Shown: positions 50,080 to 58,957, counted from the first letter of the stretch. The stretch is 64,000 nt of DNA from an uncultured Fluviicola sp. (GCF_946478805.1 NZ_CAMLDC010000019.1:32304-96303), one strand, 5' to 3'. Program-made: numbers and translations. Notes: a model not told the origin generated them from the letters alone.

Positions 50080-53042
50080 CCTTTAATGAACTGAACAGCG
50101 TAGAACATTACATTATTCACAGACTTGCAGGAGTGAATCTGAACACGAATGTATCACATGAACCTAAATCGACCTATGGATTGCAGTGGCAATACCAATC
50201 ATCCGATGAAATTCAGCGCGGAGTAAACGAAGTCTTGGTAGAATCTGAGTTAAAAGAAGCATTGATTCGCATTAATCCGGAAATTGCTTTGAATCCAACT
50301 CTGGCAGATGAGGTCATTTATAAATTACGTGCAATTTTACTATCGGTTAATCAAATTGGTTTAGTAAAAGCGAATGAAGAGTTTTTCAAATGGATGACTG
50401 GCGAAAAGACGATGCCTTTTGGTGAAAATAATCGTCATGTTCCTGTCCGACTCATTGATTTTGACGATTTGACAACTAATTCCTATATAGCGACCAACCA
50501 ATACCGTATCCACCATCGTGAAACAAAAATTCCGGATATTGTCTTAATGATTAATGGGATTCCGGTTGTTGTAGGTGAGGCGAAAACACCTATTCGTCCT
50601 TCTGTAAGTTGGTTGGATGGAGCCTATGAAATCCATGAAGTGTACGAGAATAGTGTTCCGCAGTTATTCGTGCCGAATATTTTGTCTTTTGCGACTGAAG
50701 GGAAAGAGTTGTTTTTTGGAGGGATTCGAACACCACTTGAATTTTGGGCTCCTTGGCGATTGGAAAATGATGAAGATGCGCTTGCTAAAAGATTGGGATT
50801 ATCCGAAATTGGAAAAGAGTTATCTGATTTATTAAGTCCGGTTAGATTGCTTGATATTTTACAAAATTTCTCCTTATTTACTTCCAATAAAAGAAAACAG
50901 CGAATGAAGGTTATTCCTCGTTTTCAACAATATGAAGGAGCAAATAAAATTGTCGATCGCGTAAAGGACGGGCGAATTAAGAAAGGATTGATTTGGCATT
51001 TTCAAGGATCTGGAAAATCGTTATTAATGCTCTTTGCAGCTCAAAAACTAAGAAGATCGACTGAATTAAAAAGCCCAACGGTTATTGTACTGGTTGATAG
51101 GATAGATTTAGATACGCAAATCAGCGGAACATTCAACGCCGCTGATATTCCCAACGTAGAAACAACAGACAGTATTAGTGATTTGCAAAGATTACTGGAA
51201 CGGGATACACGTAAAATTATCATTTCTACCATTTATAAATTCAAAGATGCTAAACCGGAAATGAATATTCGAGAGAACATCATTGTTTTAGTGGATGAAG
51301 CACATCGGACACAAGAAGGGAATCTTGGGAGACAAATGCGTGCAGCTCTGCCAAACGCATTCTTGTTTGGGTTAACAGGAACTCCAATCAATAAAGCCGA
51401 TAAGAATACATTTTGGGCATTTGGATCTGACGAAGATGAAGGAGGATATATGTCACGTTATACTTTTCAGGAATCGATTAGAGACAAAGCAACCCTACCG
51501 CTACATTTTGAACCGAGATTAGTGGATGTCCATGTAGACAAAGAAACCATTGATAAAGCTTTCGCAGAATTCAAGGAAGAAGCGGCACTTACCGATGAAG
51601 AGGCTGATGCATTGAATCAAAAGTCTGCAAAAATGGCTGCATTTCTGAAATCACCTGAGCGAGTCGCTAAAATTGTGGAAGATATTGCTGCACATTATCA
51701 AGAAAAAGTAGAACCGCATGGATTTAAAGCGATGATAGTAGCTCCGGATCGATATGGATGTGTGCAATACAAGGAAGAGCTGGATAAGTATTTTTCAAGT
51801 GAAGCAAGTCGTGTCGCTATCTCTACTACTGCGAATGATTCATTTGAATTCAAGCAGAAATGGGGAATGGATAAGGGCCAACAAGAGAAGATCGTAGAAG
51901 AATATTCAGATCCAGAATCAAAACTTAAATTCATTATTGTTACAGCAAAATTATTGACTGGATTTGATGAACCCGTATTACAGACAATGTACTTAGATAA
52001 ATCGATCAAAGATCATACATTATTGCAGGCAATTTGCAGAACAAATAGATTGTACCCAACTAAAACATTTGGTCGTATTGTCGATTATTTTGGGGTATTT
52101 GATAATGCTGCAAAAGCATTGCAGTTTGATGAGGAAAGTATAAAACAAGTCATTACAAATTTTTCAGAGCTACGGGATAAACTTCCACAAGCAGTAAAAA
52201 ACACATTAATTCACTTTAAAGATGTGGATAGAAGTTTAATTGGCTTTGAAGGCTTAGAGGCTGCTCAAAATGCAATCAATACAAATGAATTGAAAGATGC
52301 ATTTGCTAAAGATTACAAGTATTTGTCAAAATTATGGGAATCCTTATCTCCTGATTCTATTTTGAATTTGTACAATGAAGATTATAAATGGCTGTCCCAA
52401 ATATTTGAATCGGTACGTCCGGCTTCTGATAATATTGGGAAATTGTTATGGTTTTCCTTGGGGGCTCAAACCACAAAATTAATTCACGATAATATTCATG
52501 TAGGAACAGTTCATCAATTAGACGAATTTGTTTTGGATGCTGATGTGATTGAGGATATTTTTAATAATCCGGATTCGAAGAATGCGAAAAAACTGGAAAA
52601 GATCTTAGTTAATCGATTCAAAAAACATGAAGGGAATCCGCATTTTAAAAAATTAAGTGAGCGCTTAGAAGAGTTGAGAGATAAAGCAGAGAAAGGACTC
52701 ATCTCGTCTATTGAATTTGTGAAGGAACTATGCAAAATTGCTAAAGAAACTGTTCAGGCAGAAAAAGATCTGGAAAATGAGTTCCAGGAAAAATCTCCTA
52801 AAGCGGCCCTTACAGAACTATTTCTTGAATTAAAAACAGATCAAACACCGGTTGTTGTCGAAAGAATAGTTACGGATATTGACGCAATTGTTCGTATTGT
52901 CAGCTTCCCGGGATGGCAACAATCTGTTTCCGGAGAGCGGGAAGTACAAAAATCGCTCAGACAAGCATTGCTAAAGTATCAATTGCATAAGGATCAAGGA
53001 TTGTTTGATCGGGCTTATGCTTACATTAAAGAATACTATTAG
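50076..53042 (+). CDS. hsdR: Type I restriction endonuclease and translocase subunit
   Basis: A 988-residue motor subunit of the restriction complex. The PD-ExK nuclease motif is visible as PDIVLMINGIPVVVGEAK (about 152-169). Helicase motifs follow: Walker A QGSGKS (about 309-314), VDEAHRTQ (about 406-413), LFGLTGTPI (about 429-437), VTAKLLTGFDEP, and QAICRTNRL in the second RecA domain. A coiled-coil C-terminal region ends in AYIKEYY. The gene is complete and separated from hsdS by 4.5 kb of other defence genes, so the R subunit must either be read through that region or have a promoter in the short gap before it. Confidence 0.95.
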   Translation: MAFNELNSVEHYIIHRLAGVNLNTNVSHEPKSTYGLQWQYQSSDEIQRGVNEVLVESELKEALIRINPEIALNPTLADEVIYKLRAILLSVNQIGLVKANEEFFKWMTGEKTMPFGENNRHVPVRLIDFDDLTTNSYIATNQYRIHHRETKIPDIVLMINGIPVVVGEAKTPIRPSVSWLDGAYEIHEVYENSVPQLFVPNILSFATEGKELFFGGIRTPLEFWAPWRLENDEDALAKRLGLSEIGKELSDLLSPVRLLDILQNFSLFTSNKRKQRMKVIPRFQQYEGANKIVDRVKDGRIKKGLIWHFQGSGKSLLMLFAAQKLRRSTELKSPTVIVLVDRIDLDTQISGTFNAADIPNVETTDSISDLQRLLERDTRKIIISTIYKFKDAKPEMNIRENIIVLVDEAHRTQEGNLGRQMRAALPNAFLFGLTGTPINKADKNTFWAFGSDEDEGGYMSRYTFQESIRDKATLPLHFEPRLVDVHVDKETIDKAFAEFKEEAALTDEEADALNQKSAKMAAFLKSPERVAKIVEDIAAHYQEKVEPHGFKAMIVAPDRYGCVQYKEELDKYFSSEASRVAISTTANDSFEFKQKWGMDKGQQEKIVEEYSDPESKLKFIIVTAKLLTGFDEPVLQTMYLDKSIKDHTLLQAICRTNRLYPTKTFGRIVDYFGVFDNAAKALQFDEESIKQVITNFSELRDKLPQAVKNTLIHFKDVDRSLIGFEGLEAAQNAINTNELKDAFAKDYKYLSKLWESLSPDSILNLYNEDYKWLSQIFESVRPASDNIGKLLWFSLGAQTTKLIHDNIHVGTVHQLDEFVLDADVIEDIFNNPDSKNAKKLEKILVNRFKKHEGNPHFKKLSERLEELRDKAEKGLISSIEFVKELCKIAKETVQAEKDLENEFQEKSPKAALTELFLELKTDQTPVVVERIVTDIDAIVRIVSFPGWQQSVSGEREVQKSLRQALLKYQLHKDQGLFDRAYAYIKEYY

Positions 53043-53168
53043 ATTGGCTTTTTTTCGGTTTGATCATGCTTGGTTTGTGTCGCCCCTCCTACTCAAAACT
53101 CCAACTCACACCAGATAATAAACATAAATGAGAAATGATGGATAACTTGACCCGGTTGATTCTCAAAT

Positions 53169-53204
53169 AATTCGGTATTCGTAATTCATCATTCGTAATT
53201 ATAT
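53169..53204. repeat. Short ATTCGTAATT repeat (family B, degenerate copy)
   Basis: Units ATTCGGTATTCGTAATTC and ATTCGTAATTATAT lie in the otherwise featureless 246-nt gap after hsdR. Confidence 0.5.
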
Positions 53205-53238
53205 CCCTATCTTGTAAACTATTCGATTTGTTTTTTCG

Positions 53239-53257
53239 GGAAATGATTTTCATTTCC
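53239..53257. promoter_or_regulatory. 19-nt palindrome before the NYN gene, candidate operator
   Basis: GGAAATGA and TCATTTCC are perfect 8-nt arms around TTT, about 32 nt before the NYN-domain gene start. Confidence 0.35.
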
Positions 53258-53288
53258 AGTGTGAACTGCAACAGATCGAATGAATTAA

Positions 53289-54044
53289 ATGAATGATATG
53301 AGTGAACAAAAAATGGCTGTTTTAATTGACGCCGATAATGTACCTTACTCCAGCATCAAGGAAATGTTGGAAGAAGTTGCCAAAAATGGAACCCCGACTA
53401 TTAAACGCATCTATGCGGATTGGACGAAACCCAATGCGAACGGATGGAAGGGAGTGCTCCTTGAAAATGCAATTACGCCGATCCAACAATACAGTTATAC
53501 CAGCGGAAAAAATTCCAGTGACAGTGCCTTGATCATCGATGCGATGGATATTCTTTATTCGCAACAAGTAGATGGCTTCTGCATTGTTTCATCCGATAGT
53601 GATTTTACACGGCTTGCCACACGCTTACGTGAATCGGGAAAGAAGGTGATGGGAATTGGCGAGAAGAAAACGCCGCTTCCATTTATTACTGCTTGTGATA
53701 AATTTGTGTACATCGAGATTCTGAAACCGAAACCGGTTCCTTCGAAATCCGAAACCAAGCAAAAGCAGGACAAGAAGGAAACAGCCATCCCGATGAATAA
53801 AGTGGATGTGAGTTTGGTGAATCTGCTGAAGGAAAGCGTAAGTGATCTGGCAGATGAAACGGGCTGGACATTTTTAGGCGAACTGGGAAATTTCCTTTTG
53901 AAAAAGAAACGGGATTTCGACCCACGGAACTACGGATTCCAAAAACTGCTTCCGTTGATCAAAAGTACGAATGAATTTGAGATCGATATTCGTGAGACAA
54001 CCAACAAGAATACCAAACACATTTTTGTAAAGGTGAAAGAATAG
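53289..54044 (+). CDS. NYN-domain nuclease with C-terminal OST-HTH (LOTUS) domain
   Basis: A 251-residue cytosolic protein. The PIN-like NYN domain (about 8-140) has the acidic residues in VLIDADNVPYSS, SSDSALIIDAMDILYS and FCIVSSDSDFTRLATRLRESGK. A Lys/Pro linker (about 145-170) leads to an OST-HTH/LOTUS-type RNA-binding domain (about 175-251; LGELGNFLLKKKRDFDPRNYGF). Bacterial NYN-LOTUS proteins are probable RNases. Several in-frame ATGs lie near the start. Position just after the restriction locus may hint at a role in defence, but such genes are also found outside it. Confidence 0.85.
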   Translation: MNDMSEQKMAVLIDADNVPYSSIKEMLEEVAKNGTPTIKRIYADWTKPNANGWKGVLLENAITPIQQYSYTSGKNSSDSALIIDAMDILYSQQVDGFCIVSSDSDFTRLATRLRESGKKVMGIGEKKTPLPFITACDKFVYIEILKPKPVPSKSETKQKQDKKETAIPMNKVDVSLVNLLKESVSDLADETGWTFLGELGNFLLKKKRDFDPRNYGFQKLLPLIKSTNEFEIDIRETTNKNTKHIFVKVKE

Positions 54045-54046
54045 CC

Positions 54047-54104
54047 ACCTGTAGGGACGCGATGCTTCGCGTCCCTACAGGTTTAAATCGCGTCCCAATA
54101 GGTG
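54047..54104. repeat. REP-like hairpin, one full copy and one half copy
   Basis: A perfect 16-bp stem (ACCTGTAGGGACGCGA with its complement) and a TGCT loop are followed by a partial inverted copy (ATCGCGTCCCAATAGGTG). It is related to the hairpin at 5639. Confidence 0.8.
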
Positions 54105-54125
54105 TAAAATTTGTATTTTCAACCC

Positions 54126-54536
54126 ATGAAACAAGTTTACAGTGTATTTATCGGGATCATCTGTCGCATACACTTTGCGCAGGCACAGCCCTATAAACCA
54201 CTTTTGGACAACCTCAATGAATGGCATTTCACGACCTGTTTTTCAGGATGCAATACCGATGTATTATACGGACGACGATACGGTTCTAGGAGGAAAAACG
54301 TATAACAGTGATGCGTTTTATGTGAACCTGGATTCTATCCGAATCCGCTTAGCCGGGAATTGAACGTAAACGATCAACTCCCGTGACAAACGTATGTTAT
54401 TCTCAATCTTCAAGGGTTGGAAGTTTCAAGAGGAACAATTGATAATAACCAGATGATTCAGGTATCATTTCTTTCCAACGGAAATTATTTCTTGAAAATC
54501 GGTGAGCAAACGAGAAAGTTCAGCAAGCAGGAATGA
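54126..54536 (+). pseudogene. Decayed remnant of a T9SS-secreted protein
   Basis: The frame begins with a signal-peptide-like MKQVYSVFIGIICRIHFAQAQ, followed by LLDNLNEWHFTTCFSGCNTD. It then shifts by one base (the expected continuation YYTDDDTVLGGKTYN is in another frame) and stops at about 54363. From about 54387, back in the original frame, the sequence VILNLQGLEVSRGTIDNNQM, then IQVSFLSNGNYFLKIGE and a basic end, is a typical type A T9SS sorting domain. Thus start and C-terminal sorting domain survive while the middle is largely lost. Stop codons and a frameshift separate the parts. Confidence 0.72.
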
Positions 54537-55595
54537 TCAGCAGCCAAAGTTCCATGGTCCATTCTTGCTAACGGGTGTGAACAACAGATTGCCGTCAAAA
54601 AGAACCAGGCCGCTGCCTCCTCCAAACCAGAATCTTCCTTCGCGATCCTGGTAAATGGATTGTACTGCACCGATATGTAAACCTTGTTTGTCGCCAAAGT
54701 GCGTCAGATCTCCATTCAGGTAACGATACACTCCGAAACCTTCCGATGAAAACCACATCACATGGTTTCGGTCTTCATAGATTGTCCAAACCTCGTTATT
54801 CCCGATTTCTTTTCCTGCAACCAGCTGTTTAAAGTTTTTCCCGTTGTATTTACTTAATCCACCGTCCATGGAACCAAACCACAGATTTCCCTGGTGATCT
54901 TCTACAATACTGGTGAGATCATTAGAACACAAACCATCCTTTTTTGATAATTGCTTGAAATTGGTTCCATCATATTTGAAAGCACCTTTATCAGCCGTGG
55001 CAATCCAGAGATTTCCTTTTTGGTCTTCGGTAATAGAGCGAACCCAGCTCTTTTCTGCATGTGGAACAGGGAAAGACTCGAAGTTTTTACCGTTAAATCG
55101 ACACAATCCCTGAACTGTTCCGACCCAGATCGTTCCCTTACGATCCTGAAAAACGCACCAGGTGCTTTTATCGTTCAAGCCTTCCTGCTCTCCGAAATTT
55201 TGAAATTCTTTACCGGAAACTGCCGAAAGATCAAATTGGGAAACTCCATTGTTGGTTGAAAACCAGATTTTCCCTGCAGTGTCTTCAATAATTCCGGTAA
55301 CTTGTGAACCGCTTAATCCTTCGTCCGTGTTTAGGTAGGACAGTTTATATCCGTCAAAAAGAGCTAAACCGTCAGAATTGGTCCCGAACCACAGAAATCC
55401 CCTGCTATCCTGGAAAATACGTCTCACATAATCACTCACTTGGTTGTGGTAATAACAAGGCAATTGCGGGCCATATGTGACCGAATCGTCCAGATCAGTG
55501 CCGGATGAAATTGAAATCGTTTGTTTTGTGTTGGTCGAATTTTGGGCGCTGTAAAGGCAAGCAATTAAAGACATCCCGATAAAGAAAGTTTTCAT
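54537..55595 (-). CDS. Two-component regulator propeller-type lipoprotein without kinase
   Basis: A 352-residue protein. The start at MKTFFIGMSLIACLYSAQ gives a signal peptide, possibly with a lipobox (LIAC); an ATG six codons up is an alternative. About six to seven Reg_prop repeats follow, each with the pattern DRxGxxWFGTxxGLxxFDG (for example EDHQGNLWFGSMDGGLSKYNG, written in part), building a beta-propeller. The sensor histidine kinase domain normally attached is absent, so this is a stand-alone extracytoplasmic propeller. Its stop abuts that of the pseudogene. Confidence 0.8.
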   Translation of the reverse strand: MKTFFIGMSLIACLYSAQNSTNTKQTISISSGTDLDDSVTYGPQLPCYYHNQVSDYVRRIFQDSRGFLWFGTNSDGLALFDGYKLSYLNTDEGLSGSQVTGIIEDTAGKIWFSTNNGVSQFDLSAVSGKEFQNFGEQEGLNDKSTWCVFQDRKGTIWVGTVQGLCRFNGKNFESFPVPHAEKSWVRSITEDQKGNLWIATADKGAFKYDGTNFKQLSKKDGLCSNDLTSIVEDHQGNLWFGSMDGGLSKYNGKNFKQLVAGKEIGNNEVWTIYEDRNHVMWFSSEGFGVYRYLNGDLTHFGDKQGLHIGAVQSIYQDREGRFWFGGGSGLVLFDGNLLFTPVSKNGPWNFGC

Positions 55596-55792
55596 GATCT
55601 CATTTGTTTCCACTAAAAGTAAACCCTCCGAACCGGACCTCGTTTAAAGAAATGTAAATTAGTGTAAATCGAATGAAAAAAGATTCAGGAGATTAAAGGA
55701 TCCGTTTCCGACAAGATAAAAACACATAAAAAAGTTCCACATTGAATAGCAAACAATTCCCAAATTAGTGCGCTGTTGTTCTGAATTATCAG

Positions 55793-55800
55793 TAAATTTG
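55793..55800 (+). promoter_or_regulatory. -7 promoter box before the aminotransferase operon (TAAATTTG)
   Basis: TAAATTTG matches the TAnnTTTG consensus and lies 23 nt before the ATG. A TTG 14 nt upstream is too close to be an ideal -33. Confidence 0.45.
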
Positions 55801-55823
55801 GGACTCATTAACGAAGCAATTTT

Positions 55824-57014
55824 ATGATTCAATTATCAGATCGCGTATTGGAAATGGAAGAGTCTGCAACTCTTGCAATGTCTCGAAAAAGTAGGGAATT
55901 GCGTGCTCAGGGGAAAGACATTATTTCATTGAGTTTGGGGGAGCCCGATTTTCATACTCCGGATTTTATCAAGCAGGCAGCCGCTGAAGCAATGGAGCAG
56001 AATTACACCACTTATACACCGGTTCCGGGATATGACGATTTGAGAGATGCGATTGCCAATAAGTTTAATCGCGATAATGGAATTCCATATAAACGGGAAA
56101 ACATAGTAGTTTCCACCGGGGCGAAGCAATCTATTGCCAACCTTGTGATGGCGACAATTAATCCTGGGGATGAGGTTATCATTCCGGCTCCGTATTGGGT
56201 TTCGTATGCAGAAATTGTAAAAGTTGCAGGAGGAATCCCGGTTGTGGTTGCTACAACGATTGAAAGTGATTTCAAATTCACTCCGGAACAATTCAGAAAA
56301 GCAATTTCACCGAAAACAAAAATGATGATGTTCTCTTCTCCGTGTAATCCTACGGGAACTGTTTACACAAAAGAGGAATTGCGTGCATTGGCGGATGTGG
56401 TGAAAGATAATCCCGGTATCATCGTGATGTCTGATGAGATTTACGAACATATCAATTTCGTAGGACATAATTATTCAATGGCTCAATTTGAAGATGTGCG
56501 CGAGCAGATTGTTACTGTAAACGGTGTTTCGAAAGCTTGGGCTATGACCGGCTGGAGAGTTGGGTATATTGGTGCTCCAAAAGAGATTGCGGATGCATGT
56601 AATAAAATACAAGGTCAATTCACCTCCGGAACCTGTTCTATTGCGCAACGTGCAACGATTGCTGCTGTGAATGCGGATCCGGCAATCTTAAAAGACATGG
56701 TTTCAGCTTTTGAAAACAGACGTGCGTTGGTTTTGGAAGCGTTGGATAAAATGCCGGGTGTAAAGACCAATAAACCGGGTGGAGCGTTTTACGTATTCCC
56801 CGATATTTCCAGTTTCTTTGGAAAGAAGAATGGAAGTACCTCGATTCAAAGTGCGGAAGATCTGTGCATGTATTTGTTGGATAAAGGAGTTGCGCTGGTT
56901 TCCGGAGAAGCATTCGGAGATGCCAATTGTATGCGTATTTCTTATGCTGCTTCAGAAGAAACCTTGACTGAAGCGATGAAACGTGTTGCCAATGCATTAG
57001 CAGAATTGAACTAG
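55824..57014 (+). CDS. Aspartate aminotransferase (class I PLP enzyme)
   Basis: A 396-residue cytosolic transaminase. The PLP-binding lysine is K237 in VNGVSKAWAMTGWRVG. N175 (SSPCNPTG), D204 and Y207 (MSDEIYE) are the cofactor contacts. The small-domain C-terminal region is complete. The group Ib AspC-type call is based on sequence signatures. The stop is immediately followed by the ATG of the heptose kinase (TAGATG), so the pair is co-transcribed, though their functions are unrelated. Confidence 0.9.
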   Translation: MIQLSDRVLEMEESATLAMSRKSRELRAQGKDIISLSLGEPDFHTPDFIKQAAAEAMEQNYTTYTPVPGYDDLRDAIANKFNRDNGIPYKRENIVVSTGAKQSIANLVMATINPGDEVIIPAPYWVSYAEIVKVAGGIPVVVATTIESDFKFTPEQFRKAISPKTKMMMFSSPCNPTGTVYTKEELRALADVVKDNPGIIVMSDEIYEHINFVGHNYSMAQFEDVREQIVTVNGVSKAWAMTGWRVGYIGAPKEIADACNKIQGQFTSGTCSIAQRATIAAVNADPAILKDMVSAFENRRALVLEALDKMPGVKTNKPGGAFYVFPDISSFFGKKNGSTSIQSAEDLCMYLLDKGVALVSGEAFGDANCMRISYAASEETLTEAMKRVANALAELN

Positions 57015-58004
57015 ATGACGATACACGAAATACTTGCGGTATTCAAAACCAAACGCATTTTGGTGATTGGTGATGTAATGATAGACGCTTACATGTTCGG
57101 GAAAGTTCACCGTGTAAGTCCTGAAGCGCCGGTTCCCATTGTGAGCCTGGAAAGTCAGGAACAACGATTGGGAGGAGCTGCAAATGTAGCTTTGAACCTT
57201 CAATCACTCGGAGCTACCCCGGTTTTGTGTGCTATTGTCGGCGCTGATAAAGATGGCAAGATGCTGAAACAATTGCTGGAAGAGCAAAATATGCTCTCAA
57301 CCGGAATTGTAGCCAGTGAAAATCGGCTTACGACGGTTAAAACACGTGTGATCGGCAACCAGCAGCAATTATTGCGTATTGATGCAGAAGATACGCATCC
57401 TTTGAATGAACAGGAGGAACAGTTATTCCTGGCTTCTGTGGAAAATACCATTCAAACGGGTAAAATAGATGCAATTATTTTTGAAGATTACAACAAAGGT
57501 TTGCTGACACCGACCGTCATCAGTGGAATCATTGCATTGGCAAAAAAATATGAAATTCCAACAACTGTCGATCCCAAGAAAGACAATTTCCTGGCTTACA
57601 AAGGAGTGACTCTTTTCAAACCGAATTTAAAGGAATTGAAAGAAGGTGTCGGAATCGATTGCAGCTTTCAAAAAAGAGACCTGTTCGATCAGGCAATTGA
57701 TTTGCTGGAGGAAAATCTCGGGAATGAAATTACCTTCGTAACTCTTTCCGAATATGGGGTTTATATCAAGGATCGCGAGCGAAAATTCCATACACCGGCA
57801 CATGTGCGCAATATCGCTGATGTGAGTGGAGCGGGAGACACCGTAATTTCCGTTGCAACCTTATGCATGACAGCAGAGCTTTCGATTGAAAGTATTGCTG
57901 AACTGTCGAATCTTGCTGGAGGTTTGGTCTGTGAAAAGAGTGGAGTCGTAAGTATTGAACCTGATCAGTTGATCCAGGAGTGTGAAGGAAAACAATTTGA
58001 CTAA
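57015..58004 (+). CDS. D-glycero-beta-D-manno-heptose-7-phosphate kinase, PfkB family
   Basis: A 329-residue ribokinase-fold enzyme corresponding to the N-terminal (RfaE1/HldE kinase) half. It opens KRILVIGDVMIDAYMFGKVHRVSPEAPVPI in sequence, with RLGGAANVALNL and the anion-hole/catalytic SGAGDT (D275). It lacks the C-terminal adenylyltransferase domain of fused HldE, so RfaE2 should be encoded elsewhere. By family it prepares ADP-heptose, a building block of lipopolysaccharide core. Confidence 0.85.
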   Translation: MTIHEILAVFKTKRILVIGDVMIDAYMFGKVHRVSPEAPVPIVSLESQEQRLGGAANVALNLQSLGATPVLCAIVGADKDGKMLKQLLEEQNMLSTGIVASENRLTTVKTRVIGNQQQLLRIDAEDTHPLNEQEEQLFLASVENTIQTGKIDAIIFEDYNKGLLTPTVISGIIALAKKYEIPTTVDPKKDNFLAYKGVTLFKPNLKELKEGVGIDCSFQKRDLFDQAIDLLEENLGNEITFVTLSEYGVYIKDRERKFHTPAHVRNIADVSGAGDTVISVATLCMTAELSIESIAELSNLAGGLVCEKSGVVSIEPDQLIQECEGKQFD

Positions 58005-58112
58005 TTAAAATGGAGAATTGAAAATTGAAATGGATGAATTCCCTGAGGCATATGAATAACACAAGCAGCAGCGCAGTTTACTTTTCAATTTTACATTTTT
58101 CAATTATCAATG
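58005..58112. repeat. Inverted pair of AATTGAAAA-type repeats (family A, copy 4)
   Basis: The left arm is TGGAGAATTGAAAATTGAAA. The right arm is CTTTTCAATTTTACATTTTT followed by CAATTATCAATG. It fills the gap between the heptose kinase and ubiE and forms the whole ubiE leader. Confidence 0.7.
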
Positions 58113-58116
58113 TAAG

Positions 58117-58851
58117 ATGATGGAAAGAAAAGTTGTAAAACCGTATGGAACGGATGACAAGTCAAAGAAAGAGGAAGTGGCAGAAATGTTCAACAAGATT
58201 TCGAAGCGATATGACTTTTTGAATCACTTTTTATCCCTTGGAATTGACAAGATCTGGAGAAGGAAAGCAGTAAATATGCTCAAAGAAATCCAACCCAAAC
58301 GCATTTTGGACCTGGCAACGGGAACAGGTGATTTTGCGATTCAATTACTGAAACTGAATCCAACGGAGGTTGTGGGAATGGATATTTCTGAAGGAATGCT
58401 GGAAGTAGGTCGGGAAAAAATGAAGAAACGCAATTTTGACAAGATCATTTCCATGTTATTGGGAGATTCTGAAAACCTGCCGTTTGACGATAATTATTTC
58501 GATGCTTTGACAGTTGGTTTCGGAGTGCGTAACTATGAAAACCTGGAAAAGGGGTTGGCAGAAATGCTTCGTGTAGTTCGTCCGGGAGGAAAATTGATCA
58601 TTCTCGAATTTTCGAAACCAAAGAAATTCCCTGTAAAACAATATTATTCGTTCCACTCGAAATACATTATCCCGTTCTTTGGAAAACGGATTTCGAAAGA
58701 CGATAAAGCATATGCTTACTTACCGGAATCGGTTGCGGCATTTCCCGAAGGAAAAGATTTTACAGATATTTTGGAAAAACTCGGATATAAAAAAGTGTCT
58801 GCCAGATTGGTCTCCGGCGGAATTGCAACGATTTATTCGGGGGTGAAATAG
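58117..58851 (+). CDS. ubiE: Demethylmenaquinone methyltransferase
   Basis: A 244-residue SAM-dependent methyltransferase (UbiE/MenG) that methylates demethylmenaquinone in the last step of menaquinone synthesis. Motif I is [10 protein letters not shown] (65-74), with family signatures [34 protein letters not shown] and [22 protein letters not shown]. Two consecutive ATGs make the exact start uncertain by one codon. porT follows, separated only by a repeat element, an arrangement seen in many Bacteroidota. Confidence 0.94.
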   Translation: MMERKVVKPYGTDDKSKKEEVAEMFNKISKRYDFLNHFLSLGIDKIWRRKAVNMLKEIQPKRILDLATGTGDFAIQLLKLNPTEVVGMDISEGMLEVGREKMKKRNFDKIISMLLGDSENLPFDDNYFDALTVGFGVRNYENLEKGLAEMLRVVRPGGKLIILEFSKPKKFPVKQYYSFHSKYIIPFFGKRISKDDKAYAYLPESVAAFPEGKDFTDILEKLGYKKVSARLVSGGIATIYSGVK

Positions 58852-58852
58852 A

Positions 58853-58957
58853 AAAGTTCAAGAGTTCAAATGGTTCAAAAAATTCAATTTCAGTCTGAAG
58901 AAAAGGATCAAAAGTTTCAGCTTTTTGAACATTTAAACCCTTTGAACTCATTTTTTA
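58853..58957. repeat. Inverted pair of GTTCAAA-type short repeats (family C, copy 2)
   Basis: The left arm is AAAGTTCAAGAGTTCAAATG followed by GTTCAAAAA. The right arm is CTTTTTGAACATTTAAACCC then TTTGAACTC. It lies directly behind the ubiE stop. It is translated in frame with porT if the longest frame is taken, which is why that start was rejected. Confidence 0.7.

Noticed and set aside
53089..53271. 60-codon minus-strand frame after hsdR
   Set aside because: It overlaps the ATTCGTAATT repeat and the palindrome before the NYN gene and has no recognisable features.
54142..54363. Separate 73-codon gene in a second frame
   Set aside because: It is the frame-shifted middle of the T9SS cargo remnant; treated as part of the pseudogene.
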